From Candidatus Vallotiella sp. (ex Adelges kitamiensis) (GTDB lineage: Bacteria; Pseudomonadota; Gammaproteobacteria; Burkholderiales; Burkholderiaceae): a DNA stretch of 64,000 bases. The notes under the pieces were generated by a model. The model had not been told where the DNA came from and did no database searches. It saw only the letters and a list, made by a program, of their open reading frames with translations. Of the stretch, positions 1-10,733 are shown piece after piece. The position numbers and the translations under genes are program-made. The stretch covers positions 149,698-213,697 of the forward strand of contig NZ_CP080504.1 in the NCBI RefSeq assembly GCF_020342435.1, in the 5' to 3' direction. Position 1 is the first letter of the stretch, and each line of letters starts with the position of its first letter.

Positions 1-239
1 TAAGCTAATCTATAGAAAATAACCTTGCAATTGTCTAACATCGTTAATAATCAAGGTAATTAAAAATAATATTTTATGATTAATGGCTATGCACAGGTTT
101 GCCCCTTGAAATAGGATACAGAATTAACAAACAGCACTATTACGACACACTTAGGCGACTATGTTTACTATCCGATACCGGGCTTAATTTCCATAGCGTG
201 GGTGCGATACCTATCTCTATCAGATTTCTTACTGACTTT

Positions 240-435
240 AGACTAATAGTATTTTGTAATTTCGAGTCGCGTGATATCTAATTTGTTAGCGCTATTGCGC
301 TAGCTTACACGGCGAAACGCTGTACGAAATATCGGGGCCAGGAAGACAATCGTCTTTGAAAGAGGCGCCGCTTTATACTAGTGAATGTTATTGTAATGTG
401 ACTACTATGCATTCTTACAATGGATTTCAGAATGA
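240..435 (+). pseudogene. Decayed barnase-type guanyl-specific ribonuclease
   Basis: Four short motifs of the barnase/N1-T1 ribonuclease family appear in the right order but in shifting frames with stop codons. They are VFCNFES at 249 (family VFGNRE), a YTAK stretch at 306 (family EYTV), RNIGARKTIVF at 325 (family RGARRIV) and DYYAFLQWISE plus stop at 400-435 (family DHYxxFRRIRE). The histidine of the DHY motif is now tyrosine and no continuous frame joins the blocks. An open stretch from 99 to 281 may be the eroded N-terminal part. The position directly upstream of barstar matches the usual nuclease-inhibitor pairing. Recognition is from remembered family motifs, so a profile search is needed. 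Confidence 0.5.
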
Positions 436-563
436 TTGCGGTAATAAGAAATATATTTATGCTGAACAATAGAAGATTGTTTTGGCAGCATGCTACGCTA
501 AAAAAGCGTCGAACGTGAGCAGCGCCGTGGTGTGTCGGTGCGCTGCTGTCTAATAGAGGGAAC

Positions 564-935
564 ATGAGTCTTTTCAAGACGGTGCACACAAACATCGTGC
601 AATCGATTCGTGCATTCCGTGTGCCGGAGTTAGTCGACGAAGCGGTTCGGCTAGGTCACCATTTTCTGTATGCAAATTGTGCGGCTTCCCAGACAAAAGC
701 AGAGGTGCTTGAGTCAATTTCGACATCGTTTCTTTTCCCAAAGCAGTTCGGTAAGAACTACGATTGGCTGTATGACTGTTTGACAGATACTATGCATAAG
801 TCAGAGGCGCAACCTGGTTTCGTAATTGCGCTTGAAGGTTTGCCTGAAACGCAGAAGTTCGACAAAGAAGCGCGGGAAACTCTGCTTGACGTGTTTCAAG
901 AAGCCGCTGAATTTTTGGGGGGAACGGAAAGTTAA
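564..935 (+). CDS. Barstar-family ribonuclease inhibitor
   Basis: A 123-residue protein of the barstar (RNase inhibitor) family. Such proteins bind and block a cognate barnase-like ribonuclease in the cytoplasm. The core FPKQFGKNYDWLYDCLTD (about residues 58-75) is the typical barstar signature with its Asn-Tyr-Asp-Trp run, and an acidic C-terminal half follows. An AGAGGG stretch precedes the ATG at good distance. The frame is intact and codon use resembles the neighbours, whereas the presumed target nuclease just upstream is in ruins. It may therefore be a leftover awaiting loss, or it may have another partner. The family call is sure; a present function is not. Confidence 0.85.
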   Translation: MSLFKTVHTNIVQSIRAFRVPELVDEAVRLGHHFLYANCAASQTKAEVLESISTSFLFPKQFGKNYDWLYDCLTDTMHKSEAQPGFVIALEGLPETQKFDKEARETLLDVFQEAAEFLGGTES

Positions 936-1666
936 TTTCCGCGTGTTTTATTCGTTTGTCTAATTCAATTTAGCTTGTCTGCGAGAGATTATGAGCCACT
1001 CATACTGAGTGTCTCTCATCTCTCGTCTAGCATAGTAGTACGCCTTGCATAGAAAGCGACTACTATGCTAGCTTTCTTATTGCATAGCACGCGGAGCCTA
1101 CGCTGATCTTTATAAATATAGTAAGGTGATTATATTTAGTGGGTTGCAAACCCCCTTTTCCGGTTTGATTATACGCTATGATAAATCTGTTTTTGGCTCT
1201 TCAAGCAATACTTGCACTACTACAATATGATAAAGAAGTTCACTGCTTACCGAGTGTCGAATCCAGAGAATTGGATGTATCTAAGTTAGACGCATCTACA
1301 TCGTAGTACTTTTGTATATATCTCAGAAACTGTAATGCCTCATTTAGTAAAGCTTTATATACTCTATAAGTAATAGCGTGTTACTAAAAAGATTGTGGAA
1401 TTAAGCTTTTTAATGAGACTGTGCTACAGTACATTGCATTTTCAGTTCAGTCTCCCTGAAGAATAAATTCGCGCGCAGAGTACTGCTTCTGAAAAATCTC
1501 GTTAGTATGCTGTTGTCTGTAGCTGTGCAGATGGATATCGTGGATAGGCTTCGGTGGGTCTGTCTGTTAAAATGCCGCCCTCTTCGAGTCTTCTCTCACA
1601 GGCGTATGCTTGTACGTCATGCCCTCAGCTCTGCGCAGCGTTATTTTTCCTGAGTCTAGATCCAAC
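936..1666. other. Non-coding spacer between barstar and tkt
   Basis: No protein remnant was recognised in any frame. The visible structures are the long hairpin at 1027-1071 and a weak hairpin GGGTT-GCA-AACCC near 1142 followed by CCCCTTTT. The promoter of tkt should lie in the last 200 bases, but no convincing sigma-70 boxes stand out. Confidence 0.6.
1027..1077 (+). terminator. 13-bp hairpin overlapping an alternative hairpin, after barstar
   Basis: CTAGCATAGTAGT (1027-1039) and ACTACTATGCTAG (1059-1071) are perfect inverted repeats with a 19-base loop. An alternative stem AGAAAGC (1051-1057) with GCTTTCT (1071-1077) uses part of the first loop and the last base of its right arm, so the two cannot form together. 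The second is followed by TATT. A terminator for barstar is the simplest reading. Confidence 0.45.
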
Positions 1667-3700
1667 ATGACAACCCAGCTATTCACACAGACTAGCATGA
1701 TGGCTAACGCAATCCGTGCGTTAACTATGGATGCTATTCAGCAGGCAAATTCCGGCCATCCTGGAATGCCTATGGGCATGGCGGAAATCGCTGTAGCACT
1801 ATGGCAACGTCATTTGCGACATAATCCCGTTAACCCACATTGGGCGGACCGGGATCGCTTCGTTCTATCTAATGGGCATGGGTCGATGCTGCTATATGCG
1901 TTGCTACACCTAAGCGGTTATGATTTGCCAATGAACGAGTTGAAACGTTTCCGACAACTGCATTCGAGAACACCGGGCCATCCAGAGGTTGGTATTACAC
2001 CAGGTGTAGAAACGACTACGGGGCCATTAGGTCAGGGATTAGCTAACGCAGTAGGTATGGCGCTAGCGGAAGCACTATTAGCGGCTGAATTTAATCAGCC
2101 CGATGCGAAGATTGTTGACCATTACACATACGTATTCGTTGGAGATGGATGTCTAATGGAGGGGGTGTCGCATGAGGCCTGCTCTCTAGCAGGCACACTT
2201 GGGTTATCAAAGCTAATTGTACTATATGACGATAACGGCATTTCGATTGATGGGGATGTAAGGCATTGGTTCGCTGACGATACGCCGAAACGTTTTGAGG
2301 CTTATGGATGGAACGTAATCCGTGCAGTCGATGGCCATGATGTAGATAAGATTGATATAGTCATCCGCACTGCAAAGCAATCAAATAAACCGACACTAAT
2401 TTGCTGCCGTACTATTATCGGTAGAGGGGCGCCAAATAAAGCTGGTAGCCCCGACGTGCATGGCTCGCCACTAGGGGCGACTGAGATTGCTGAAACACGC
2501 TTAGCAATCGGCTGGGACGCCGAGTCTTTTGTGATTCCCCCTGATGTTTATACGCTATGGAACGCAAAAAAGACGGGCATTAAAGCTGAACGAGAGTGGA
2601 AAAGAAATTTCGCTGTATATCGCATAAAGTATCCGAAGCAGGCAGCCGAGTTTGAACGCCGTATAGCTAGCCATCTACCTACGAATTGGACTAATACCGT
2701 ACGGAGGATAATCGTCGACATCAACGAGCGCGCTGCAGCGATCTCGACCCGTAAAGCATCACAGCAAGTGATCGAGGTGCTAGCTGCGACTCTGCCGGAA
2801 CTACTTGGTGGTTCAGCCGATCTTTCCGACTCGACTTTAACCTACTGGAAAACCAGCAAGGCGGTACGCTCTAGCCATGAAAGCGATTCAAAGCTGATAG
2901 AGTGGGGAAATCATGTTAACTATGGTGTGCGTGAATTTGGCATGAGTGCCGCACTTAACGGCATTGCATTGCATGGAGGCTATTTACCATTTGGTAGCAC
3001 GTTCTTGATTTTCTCAGATTATAGCCGAAACGCATTGCGGATGGCCTCGTTGATGAAGACTCGTTCTATTTTTGTATTTACACATGATTCGATCGGCCTC
3101 GGCGAGGATGGTCCAACACACCAATCTATCGAACATGTATCAAGCCTTCGTCTGATTCCGAATATGGAGGTATGGCGTCCAGCTGACTCGGTTGAAACTG
3201 CAGTGGCCTGGACACAGGCGGTTGAGCGTCATGGACCATCATCGTTGATTCTTAGTCGACAGAACCTAGCGTTCTTTTCGCGAACTGATGCGCAGATTGA
3301 GGCAATCGCTCGTGGCGGATACGTACTGCACGACTGGAATGACGATATCATGGCTCAAAAAGTGCTTCTAATCTCGACAGGTTCTGAGGTGGAGCTCGCG
3401 ATGAACGCTATTGAGCCGCTTGCGCTAATGGGTATCGGTACTCGTGTTGTATCGATGCCATCAGCTACTGTATTTGATCGACAGGATGCGGAATGGCGAG
3501 ATCGAGTTCTGCCGCGCGGCGTGGCTCGGGTGGCAATCGAGGCGGGCGTTACAGCGTTTTGGTATAAATATGTAGGAATCGAGGGTGGCGTTGTCGGGAT
3601 TAATACGTTCGGCGAATCGGCGCCTGCTAGTGTGTTATTTGAGAATTTTGGTTTTACAGTCGATAACATTATCAACACTGTAAAGTCGGTATTGAATTAA
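1667..3700 (+). CDS. tkt: Transketolase
   Basis: Transketolase (677 aa from this start) moves two-carbon units between sugar phosphates in the non-oxidative pentose phosphate pathway, using thiamine diphosphate and Mg2+. Visible signs are the N-terminal SGHPGMPMG (residues 29-37), the ThDP-binding GDGCLMEG (159-166), the pyrimidine-domain [11 protein letters not shown] with its catalytic Glu, and [10 protein letters not shown]. The ATG at 1667 is preferred because [19 protein letters not shown] is where family members begin; the frame is open upstream to a TTG at 1610. It precedes gap by 56 bases, probably one transcript. It supplies erythrose-4-P and ribose-5-P for aromatic and nucleotide synthesis. 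Confidence 0.96.
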   Translation: MTTQLFTQTSMMANAIRALTMDAIQQANSGHPGMPMGMAEIAVALWQRHLRHNPVNPHWADRDRFVLSNGHGSMLLYALLHLSGYDLPMNELKRFRQLHSRTPGHPEVGITPGVETTTGPLGQGLANAVGMALAEALLAAEFNQPDAKIVDHYTYVFVGDGCLMEGVSHEACSLAGTLGLSKLIVLYDDNGISIDGDVRHWFADDTPKRFEAYGWNVIRAVDGHDVDKIDIVIRTAKQSNKPTLICCRTIIGRGAPNKAGSPDVHGSPLGATEIAETRLAIGWDAESFVIPPDVYTLWNAKKTGIKAEREWKRNFAVYRIKYPKQAAEFERRIASHLPTNWTNTVRRIIVDINERAAAISTRKASQQVIEVLAATLPELLGGSADLSDSTLTYWKTSKAVRSSHESDSKLIEWGNHVNYGVREFGMSAALNGIALHGGYLPFGSTFLIFSDYSRNALRMASLMKTRSIFVFTHDSIGLGEDGPTHQSIEHVSSLRLIPNMEVWRPADSVETAVAWTQAVERHGPSSLILSRQNLAFFSRTDAQIEAIARGGYVLHDWNDDIMAQKVLLISTGSEVELAMNAIEPLALMGIGTRVVSMPSATVFDRQDAEWRDRVLPRGVARVAIEAGVTAFWYKYVGIEGGVVGINTFGESAPASVLFENFGFTVDNIINTVKSVLN

Positions 3701-3744
3701 TCTGAGGAAGTGTAAGGTGACGATTGAAAATCGCACGCACTCAT

Positions 3745-3750
3745 AAGGAG
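3745..3750 (+). promoter_or_regulatory. Ribosome binding site of gap
   Basis: AAGGAG lies six bases before the ATG at 3757. It decides that start over the in-frame upstream start at 3724. Confidence 0.8.
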
Positions 3751-3756
3751 ATAAAT

Positions 3757-4767
3757 ATGACGATTCGTGTCGCAATTAACGGTTATGGCCGAATTGGCCG
3801 CAATACGCTACGAGCCTTCTACGAGAGTGGTAAAAAGCATGATATTGAGATCGTAGCGATCAACGATCTTGGTGATGTTAAAACTAATGTGCATCTAACC
3901 CAGTACGATACTGCACACGGAAAATTTATGGGTAGCGTCTCTGTTGAGGGCGACTATATGATTGTCAACGGCGATAAAATCCATGTGCTTACGAACCGCA
4001 ATTTAGATAAGCTGCCGTGGCGTAATCTCGCCGTAGATGTTGTACTAGAATGTACTGGTTTATTCACGTCGAAAGAGAGCGCGAGCGCGCACTTGAAAAG
4101 TGGTGCAAAGAAGGTTGTCATTTCAGCCCCGGGTGGAAAAGATGTTGATGCGACTATCGTCTATGGTGTCAACCATCAGGTATTAAAAGCAACTGATACA
4201 GTTATTTCGAATGCTTCGTGCACGACAAATTGCATTGTGCCGCTAGTTAAGCCACTACAGGATGCAATTGGAATCGAAAATGGCTTAATGACGACGATTC
4301 ATGCGTATACGAACGACCAAGTACTAACTGACGTATACCACAAAGACCTGCGTCGTGCGCGCTCGGCTACCCATAGCATGATTCCAACGAAAACCGGCGC
4401 AGCAACATCCATCGGTCTAGTACTTCCAGAGCTTAATGGAAAGTTAGATGGCTATGCTATACGTGTACCGACAATCAACGTGTCGATCGTCGACCTATCA
4501 TTTATTGCCTCGCGCGACACAAATGTGTATGAAGTAAATAAGATTCTAAAAACAGCGTCGGAAGGGCCGCTAAATGGTATTCTTTCTTATAGCGCTGCAC
4601 CATTAGTATCGATTGACTTTAATCATAACTCGGCATCTTCAACGTTTGATGCGACTCTCACTAAAGTATCAGGCCGTCTCGTTAAGGTATCAAGTTGGTA
4701 CGACAATGAATGGGGCTTCTCAAACCGAATGCTTGATACGACGGTAGCGCTGGCTAATGCGAAGTAA
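3757..4767 (+). CDS. gap: Glyceraldehyde-3-phosphate dehydrogenase
   Basis: NAD-dependent GAPDH (336 aa, normal length) oxidises glyceraldehyde-3-P to 1,3-bisphosphoglycerate in glycolysis. The Rossmann fold starts at residue 3 with INGYGRIGR. The active-site SNASCTTNC places the catalytic Cys at about residue 155, followed by the histidine in [10 protein letters not shown]. The C-terminal [13 protein letters not shown] is intact. It follows tkt closely on the same strand. With edd/eda later in the window it forms the lower trunk of sugar breakdown after Entner-Doudoroff cleavage. Confidence 0.97.
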   Translation: MTIRVAINGYGRIGRNTLRAFYESGKKHDIEIVAINDLGDVKTNVHLTQYDTAHGKFMGSVSVEGDYMIVNGDKIHVLTNRNLDKLPWRNLAVDVVLECTGLFTSKESASAHLKSGAKKVVISAPGGKDVDATIVYGVNHQVLKATDTVISNASCTTNCIVPLVKPLQDAIGIENGLMTTIHAYTNDQVLTDVYHKDLRRARSATHSMIPTKTGAATSIGLVLPELNGKLDGYAIRVPTINVSIVDLSFIASRDTNVYEVNKILKTASEGPLNGILSYSAAPLVSIDFNHNSASSTFDATLTKVSGRLVKVSSWYDNEWGFSNRMLDTTVALANAK

Positions 4768-5721
4768 TGTGCACACAATATTTTCGTATAAGGCAAAGTT
4801 GGCCTGTTCGGCGGCGCCCTCGAAATATAGTCTATTTTCTATAAGCTTTATAGGAAACGTATAAAAAAGTTGGGTATAAATCTATATTTTTTACTTGAAT
4901 TAACTTTCATTTTAAATTTTATGTGAATAATATCTCTGATATTAGGAGTTCAAATTTTTCGGCATATAACTCAGTACAGTTGTATTAGATTACATCTTCA
5001 TAAAAAAATCGAAGATTCATATTTTCACTTATATTACTCATCAATAAGCCTTAATAAGGGTTATTTAATTTGAATCCAGTTTCTAATTTCGGTTAATACT
5101 CAGCTCAGCTAAGTCTAATTTAATAAATTAGACTTAGCATATAAACTTAATTTAAAAAACTAATCGGAATAACATAGAAAGTCCCTTATTATTTTTTATC
5201 CCATCTATCAAGTCTTCTAGGATTTCCAGAAGATGGGTGGCGTTTCTTTTTTTAATTAGTGATCATACAGTCTAAGCTATTTTTGTGAGAGTTAGACTTT
5301 AGAGATAATCATAAAAATGAACTATTAATATAGCTACTATATTAGATATTATATACTTGAAGTCATTTTAATGAAGTATAAGTATTATCTATCTTCTAAA
5401 CTCTAAAAATATACCAGGTAATTTTTGGTGGAGCTAATTATTATAGCTAATGTTTTACTTATACTTGTTGAACTTTCTTAATTAACTTAAGAGTAAAAAA
5501 AGTGCGTATCTTATTTAGTTAGGATAGTTAGTAAAAACCTGTACAATTAATAATTTGTAAAAAAACAACTAAGATATTTTTTAGATATAATAAGCATCTA
5601 AAGTAAAGTAAAAGCTAGTTCTTTTTAAAAGCGATTTTTCTCCATTAAAAAATAATAAAAATATTTTATTGGGATGAGAAAGTTAATTCTAATGCTATTA
5701 TTTTTTAGTTGTTTAAAATCC
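4768..5721. other. AT-rich spacer between convergent gap and fur
   Basis: About 950 bases, very AT-rich, with no recognisable protein remnant. It contains the palindrome at 5109-5137, another pair of AGTCTAA/TTAGACT arms at 5269-5298, and an inverted pair CCCATCT/AGATGGG around 5200-5237 followed by a T-run (CGTTTCTTTTTTT). Confidence 0.6.
5109..5137. repeat. Perfect 14-bp inverted repeat with one-base centre
   Basis: CTAAGTCTAATTTA (5109-5122), centre A, then its exact reverse complement (5124-5137). A 29-base near-palindrome in dead spacer, without a neighbouring T-run, so not an obvious terminator. Confidence 0.85.
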
Positions 5722-6216
5722 TTATGTCTTATAAGGACGCCTGAAGAAAGCTGCATAGTAGCTTGGTTTAATACGCCTTTCTTCGTATAAATTTAGGTTG
5801 CTGCTTCTACATTCTTTTGTACAGAAACCATACATCGCGAGCGCGTGATCTTGTAGCTTAAAGCCCCGTTCTTTAGCAATTAATTTCTGGCGGTATTCAA
5901 TCTGGGGGTCATTGAATTCTTCAACTCGTCCGCAGTCCAGACATACTAAATGATCGTGGTGCGTTCCCTCATTAAGTTCGAACATTGCTTTGCTAGATTC
6001 AAAATTACTGCGTTTAAGCAAGCCGGCTTGTTCAAACTGCGTTAACACACGATAAACAGTTGCCAGGCCAATATCTAGATTTGCATTGAGTAAGTTTCGA
6101 TAGATATCTTCTGCGGTTAAGTGGCGCACGGCACCGTGTTGGAAAATCTCTAAAATCTTTAGGCGCGGCAAAGTCGCCTTGAGCCCTATATTCTTGAGGT
6201 CAGCGGGATCAGTCAT
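5722..6216 (-). CDS. fur: Ferric uptake regulator Fur with extended C-terminus
   Basis: Fur is a metal-sensing dimeric repressor of iron uptake genes. Residues 1-85 form the winged-helix DNA-binding part ([37 protein letters not shown]). The metal site follows: HHDH at 86-89 and the cysteine pair CLDC at 92-95, then a second pair at Cys132 and Cys136. Beta-proteobacterial Fur usually stops near residue 142. Here the frame runs on to 164 with [21 protein letters not shown], which I read as a lost stop or small frameshift. It is divergent from bamE, as in Burkholderia. Function is likely retained because the core is intact. Confidence 0.92.
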   Translation of the reverse strand: MTDPADLKNIGLKATLPRLKILEIFQHGAVRHLTAEDIYRNLLNANLDIGLATVYRVLTQFEQAGLLKRSNFESSKAMFELNEGTHHDHLVCLDCGRVEEFNDPQIEYRQKLIAKERGFKLQDHALAMYGFCTKECRSSNLNLYEERRIKPSYYAAFFRRPYKT

Positions 6217-6377
6217 TGCTAGGCATCTATAGGGTACAATTTGAGGTTCTAATAGTAGTCTATTTTAGAGTGTTCTAGTTTAAGAAGAAAGGCGTGTCTC
6301 AGGTCAAAATAGACTAAAACAGCATTAGGCTACGTTTCGCAGATAAAAAAGAGTTTAACACTCTCTTTAGATTACAA

Positions 6378-6821
6378 ATGAGAGCGATTACCTGTTCAGT
6401 AATAGTCCGCATCTTTGTTCTTACTGGCATAACTCTGCTCAGTGGATGCGAGACATATGATAGCTTTACCCAATCTATAGCGTATCCGAGTATTACATAC
6501 CGAACTACAGTGGTACAGGGCAATTTCGTATCAGCTGAAACTGCATCAACTTTACAAGTTGGTATGTCCAGAGATAAGGTGCGTAGTCTCCTCGGTACAC
6601 CGCTGCTCACCGATATGTTCCATATAGACCGCTGGGACTATGTGTTTTATATAAAGCGCCCTGGAACTGCTATTATACAGAAGAGAGACCTAGTTATAAA
6701 TTTTGGCGGTGATCTCGTAGCAGACTGGACGGGGGCTAACGACTTGCCATCCGAGCGCGAGTTTATCGCTGAAATCGATAGTAATCGTAAAAGTTTAAAA
6801 AAGTGGTGGTCAAGGCCTTGA
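6378..6821 (+). CDS. bamE: Outer membrane assembly lipoprotein BamE (OmlA)
   Basis: BamE (SmpA/OmlA family, 147 aa) is the small lipoprotein of the BAM complex that folds beta-barrel proteins into the outer membrane. A signal peptide (residues 1-23) ends in the lipobox LLSGC, with Cys24 as the lipidated residue. The conserved core LQVGMSRDKVRSLLGTPLL (about 59-77) and WDYVFYI follow. The C-terminal tail is shorter than I remember in Burkholderia, where an Ala/Pro-rich extension is common. It lies between fur and dapB in the usual order. Confidence 0.9.
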   Translation: MRAITCSVIVRIFVLTGITLLSGCETYDSFTQSIAYPSITYRTTVVQGNFVSAETASTLQVGMSRDKVRSLLGTPLLTDMFHIDRWDYVFYIKRPGTAIIQKRDLVINFGGDLVADWTGANDLPSEREFIAEIDSNRKSLKKWWSRP

Positions 6822-6919
6822 TAGTTAAAGCTAATTAATCCGTAGGTGGTAGCAGATAATAGCTCTATAAAACTAACTAGCTGGTGTGAGAGCCCAGCGT
6901 TTAAAATGAACTTATCAAT

Positions 6920-7717
6920 ATGAAAATCGCTATCGCAGGGGCATCAGGCCGCATGGGGCAGATGTTAATTAAAACAGTGTGGAATACACCAGAAGTTATG
7001 TTGTCGGGCGTGCTAGAACGTCCGGGTTCTATCTCACTTGGGCAAGATGCTGGCGCCTTCGCCGGTTTCCGTACTGGTCTTGAGATCACTGACAATGCTC
7101 ACCGCGTACTAGCGCATTCAGACGTGCTGATCGATTTCACAAGGCCCGAAGGTACGCTTGAGTATCTGAAAGTAGCGCGTCAGCACCGCACTTGCATGGT
7201 GATAGGTACGACAGGTTTTACTGAATCTCAGAAAGCTGAGTTAGTCAACGCTGCGCAGATACTTGGAATTGTATTTTCCCCGAATATGAGTGTAGGTGTA
7301 AACGTGACGTTAAAGCTACTGCAGGTAGCTGCTAAATATTTTTCTACTGGCTATGATATTGAAATTATTGAAGCGCATCACCGGAATAAAGTTGATGCGC
7401 CGTCCGGTACGGCCCTAAGAATGGGTGAAGTGCTCGCGACAGCATTAGGTCGTCATTTAGATTCCTGTGCTGTGTACGGACGTCATGGTATGAGTGATGA
7501 GCGAGATGCGACAGCGATAGGGTTCTCAGTTATTCGTGGCGGCGACATCGGTGGTGATCATACAGTGATGTTCGCTGGAACGGGAGAGCGCATCGAAATT
7601 ACGCATAAGTCGAGTAGTCGTCTTGCATACGCGCAGGGCGCGATACAGGCTGCTCGTTTCCTATTTGGACGACCAGCAGGGCTATATGATATGTGGGACG
7701 TTTTAGATTTGTGCTAG
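6920..7717 (+). CDS. dapB: 4-hydroxy-tetrahydrodipicolinate reductase
   Basis: DapB (265 aa) reduces hydroxy-tetrahydrodipicolinate with NAD(P)H in the lysine and meso-diaminopimelate pathway. The N-terminal [15 protein letters not shown] is the nucleotide-binding loop. [16 protein letters not shown] in the middle carries the catalytic His pair, the Lys and the substrate-binding GT. The length is standard. It serves both lysine supply and peptidoglycan, consistent with murB also being kept. No frame damage is visible. Confidence 0.96.
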   Translation: MKIAIAGASGRMGQMLIKTVWNTPEVMLSGVLERPGSISLGQDAGAFAGFRTGLEITDNAHRVLAHSDVLIDFTRPEGTLEYLKVARQHRTCMVIGTTGFTESQKAELVNAAQILGIVFSPNMSVGVNVTLKLLQVAAKYFSTGYDIEIIEAHHRNKVDAPSGTALRMGEVLATALGRHLDSCAVYGRHGMSDERDATAIGFSVIRGGDIGGDHTVMFAGTGERIEITHKSSSRLAYAQGAIQAARFLFGRPAGLYDMWDVLDLC

Positions 7718-7813
7718 CCCTCATGCTCCCGAACTCGCAGAGTTGCTTTAGCTTAGTTCTAGGTATATCACATTCGAGAACGTACGGCCTTACCTATAAT
7801 AAGGGAGTATGCG

Positions 7814-7846
7814 TATCTTGCGATGTACGAGCTATATCGCAAGATA
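7814..7846. repeat. 11-bp perfect inverted repeat
   Basis: TATCTTGCGAT (7814-7824) and ATCGCAAGATA (7836-7846) with an 11-base loop, just after dapB and inside the start of the ExbD-like remnant. It could act as the dapB terminator, though no T-run follows. Confidence 0.6.
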
Positions 7847-8053
7847 AACCTAAATTTGATTGAATGCTGGTCGCATTTATCATCTACAGTGGAGGATACT
7901 TATCTAGAGCTACACGAGCAGTATAAGATAACGCAAGCATGCAGCTTTTTAGTCGTTACAGTGCCTATTTATAACTTATTCAGATTGCACTTAACAGCCA
8001 GAATTCTCATGATTGGCGTATATAGCGCGCCTATAACCTGTATTTATTACTAA
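7823..8053 (+). pseudogene. ExbD/TolR-like remnant between dapB and leuS
   Basis: Free-living Burkholderia carry an ExbB-ExbD pair between dapB and leuS. Here only about 400 bases remain. The 76-codon open stretch aligns loosely with ExbD: KINLNLIE for the family EINLIPLID, VEDTYLELHEQYKIT for VTTTYxxxxELQIT, and FLVVTVPIYNLFRL for EIVVAVxxxGxYxL. This looks like an in-frame-shrunken relic rather than a working transporter subunit, because the transmembrane part has lost its hydrophobic run. No ExbB is left. It rests on weak alignment plus synteny. Confidence 0.35.
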
Positions 8054-8133
8054 TAAGTTTCTTAGGGTAGACTAGACTCACATGTATTCACGTTATCTCG
8101 GCGAGCAGCAAGTTTCTTACTAAGAAGACTATT

Positions 8134-10722
8134 ATGCAAGATAAATATGTTCCCGACAATGTTGAATCCACCGCACAGCAGGCGTGGATGGATGGAGATG
8201 TCTATCGTAGTTCTGAGTATACTAGCAAAGAAAAATTCTATTGCGTTTCGATGCTGCCCTACCCATCTGGCAAACTGCATATGGGGCATGTACGTAACTA
8301 TACGATTAATGACGTAATGTATCGTTACAAGCGTATGCACGGCTATAACGTTCTAATGCCAATGGGATGGGATGCATTCGGTATGCCAGCAGAAAACGCA
8401 GCGATTGCTAATGGCGTTCCACCAGCTAAGTGGACATATGAAAATATTGCCTACATGAAGAAGCAAATGCAGGCGATTGGTTTAGCAATTGACTGGTCAC
8501 GTGAAATTACGACATGTAAGCCAGAATACTACAGGTGGAACCAGTGGTTATTCCTAAAGATGCTTGAAAAAGGCATCGCATATAAGAAGTCAGGGACAGT
8601 AAACTGGGATCCAGTTGAGCAAACTGTACTGGCTAATGAGCAGGTCATTAACGGGCGTGGCTGGCGTTCTGGAGCGGTAGTTCAGAAGCGCAATATCCCA
8701 ATGTATTACTTGCGCATCACGGAATACGCAGAGCCGTTACTTCAGGATCTAGATGCGCTGGGGTGGCCCGAGAGCGTGAAAATAATGCAGCGTAACTGGA
8801 TTGGCAAAAGCCATGGAGTAAACTTTGGCTTCCCGTATGAAATAGATGGAAAGAAGCAATTGCTACGCGTATTTACCACCCGTATAGATACGATTATGGA
8901 TGTCACTTTCGTAGCTATCGCCGCAGAACATCCGCTCGCTACGAAATTGGCAAAGAACCTATGCACATTGCGTGCGTTTATTAATAAATGTAGATATGGC
9001 GGGGTAGCCGAGTCTGATATATCAACAATAGAGAGGAAAGGGGTGCCCACCGGTTTCTGCGTTACACATCCGCTAACAGGTGCTGATATTGAAGTCTGGA
9101 TTAGCAACTACGTATTAATGAACTATAGTGAAGGTGCGGTAATGGGCGTGCCAGTTCACGATGAGCGCGACTTTTCATTCGCGACGAAGTATCGCCTTCC
9201 TATTAATCGGATCAGCACAGAGCGAGGCAAAGTACCAAATTCATCTCAAGACTATCGTAGCGAGGGGTGCGCGAGCACCTGCGTGAATAGTGGAAAGTAT
9301 GATGGAATGGATTATAATCAAGCAGTTGAAGCTATTACAACAGATCTTTCTGTTAGGGGCCTTATCACTAAACAGGTCGAATACCGATTGCGTGACTGGG
9401 GCATTTCGCGTCAGCGCTATTGGGGTACGCCGATCCCTATGATCTATTGCTCGTGCTGTGGCGATGTGCCGGTGCCAGAGCAAGACTTACCTGTACTGTT
9501 GCCTGAAGACTTAGTCCCAGATGGTAATGGTAACCCACTAGCTAAATCTGATACGTTTACGCGTTGCACATGCCCGCGCTGTGGTGCTGAGGCAAGACGT
9601 GAAACTGATACGATGGACACGTTTGTTGATTCTGCTTGGTATTTCTCGCGCTACACATGTTCAGATGCACTGTCAATGGTGGACTCTCGTACCGACTATT
9701 GGATGCCTATGGATCAATATATCGGTGGCATTGAGCATGCGATTTTGCATCTATTATATGCACGCTTCTGGGCCAGGGTAATGAGAAGCCTTAAACTAAT
9801 TAATTTTTGGGAGCCAGCAACCAATTTGGTCACACAGGGTATGGTACTCGATCAGACATACTATCGTGAGGATTCAACCGGTAAAAAAACATGGTTCAAT
9901 TCTTCGGGTGTACAGTTGTCACACGATGAAAAAGGGCGTCCAGTTAGCGCAGTACTATACACCGATGGCCAACCGGTTGAGATCGGCGGTCTTGAGAAAA
10001 TGTCGAAGTCAAAAAATAATGGCGTCGATCCGCAATATCTAATCGATTTGCACGGTGCTGATTGCGTGCGACTATTTATAGTGTTCGCAGCATCGCCTGA
10101 GCAATCACTAGAATGGTCTAGCACTGGCCTAGAAGGCGCTTGCCGTTTTTTGAGGAGACTATGGACATTCGGCTATATGCATTATGCAATTTTTTTAACC
10201 CAGCCCGCACTAGATAGTATAACACTAAAAAACGCGAGTAAAGTGCTGCGCCGTGAGATTTACTCGATGCTCAAACAAGCCAATTTTGACTATCAACGTC
10301 TTCAATATAACACCGTTGTGTCTGCAGCGATGAAAATGCTCAATGCGCTAGAGTTAGCTAAAAATGTCTGCGCTGCAGTTTTGTACGAGGGATACGGTAT
10401 CTTACTTCGCGTACTATATCCGGTGATACCGCACATTACATTTATATTATGGCGTGAACTTGGTTACGTGACACAATTTGGTACGCTTCTAGATGCAGAA
10501 TGGCCGGAAGTGAATGAACAAGCGCTAGAAAAAAGCGAAATAGAATTAGTACTGCAGATTAATGGTAAATCTCGCGGCACACTAAAAGTAGCGAGTGACA
10601 CGTCACATAATGCTATAGAGCAGATGACACTCGCGCATGAGACGCTTAACAAGTTTTCTAAAGGCAAAACGCCAAAGAAAGTAGTGATCGTGCCTGGGCG
10701 GCTTGTAAATGTAGTCTTTTAA
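8134..10722 (+). CDS. leuS: Leucyl-tRNA synthetase
   Basis: LeuRS (862 aa, class Ia) charges tRNA-Leu. The HIGH motif is in [17 protein letters not shown] (from about residue 49). The CP1 editing domain shows the threonine-rich [21 protein letters not shown] and, further on, the [12 protein letters not shown] segment. The zinc region includes CSCCGDVP and [21 protein letters not shown] starts at residue 622. The anticodon and C-terminal domains are complete (ending GRLVNVVF). It leads a probable operon leuS-lptE-holA with an 11-base gap to lptE. Confidence 0.97.
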   Translation: MQDKYVPDNVESTAQQAWMDGDVYRSSEYTSKEKFYCVSMLPYPSGKLHMGHVRNYTINDVMYRYKRMHGYNVLMPMGWDAFGMPAENAAIANGVPPAKWTYENIAYMKKQMQAIGLAIDWSREITTCKPEYYRWNQWLFLKMLEKGIAYKKSGTVNWDPVEQTVLANEQVINGRGWRSGAVVQKRNIPMYYLRITEYAEPLLQDLDALGWPESVKIMQRNWIGKSHGVNFGFPYEIDGKKQLLRVFTTRIDTIMDVTFVAIAAEHPLATKLAKNLCTLRAFINKCRYGGVAESDISTIERKGVPTGFCVTHPLTGADIEVWISNYVLMNYSEGAVMGVPVHDERDFSFATKYRLPINRISTERGKVPNSSQDYRSEGCASTCVNSGKYDGMDYNQAVEAITTDLSVRGLITKQVEYRLRDWGISRQRYWGTPIPMIYCSCCGDVPVPEQDLPVLLPEDLVPDGNGNPLAKSDTFTRCTCPRCGAEARRETDTMDTFVDSAWYFSRYTCSDALSMVDSRTDYWMPMDQYIGGIEHAILHLLYARFWARVMRSLKLINFWEPATNLVTQGMVLDQTYYREDSTGKKTWFNSSGVQLSHDEKGRPVSAVLYTDGQPVEIGGLEKMSKSKNNGVDPQYLIDLHGADCVRLFIVFAASPEQSLEWSSTGLEGACRFLRRLWTFGYMHYAIFLTQPALDSITLKNASKVLRREIYSMLKQANFDYQRLQYNTVVSAAMKMLNALELAKNVCAAVLYEGYGILLRVLYPVIPHITFILWRELGYVTQFGTLLDAEWPEVNEQALEKSEIELVLQINGKSRGTLKVASDTSHNAIEQMTLAHETLNKFSKGKTPKKVVIVPGRLVNVVF

Positions 10723-10733
10723 TAAGTCTCCAT

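Noticed and set aside
305-595. 96-codon minus-strand open stretch opposite the ribonuclease remnant
   Set aside because: Shadow of the plus-strand remnant and barstar start; no family features.
1520-1560. Possible spermidine synthase remnant (VQMD stretch) before tkt
   Set aside because: Only four residues match and the following codons do not fit SpeE.
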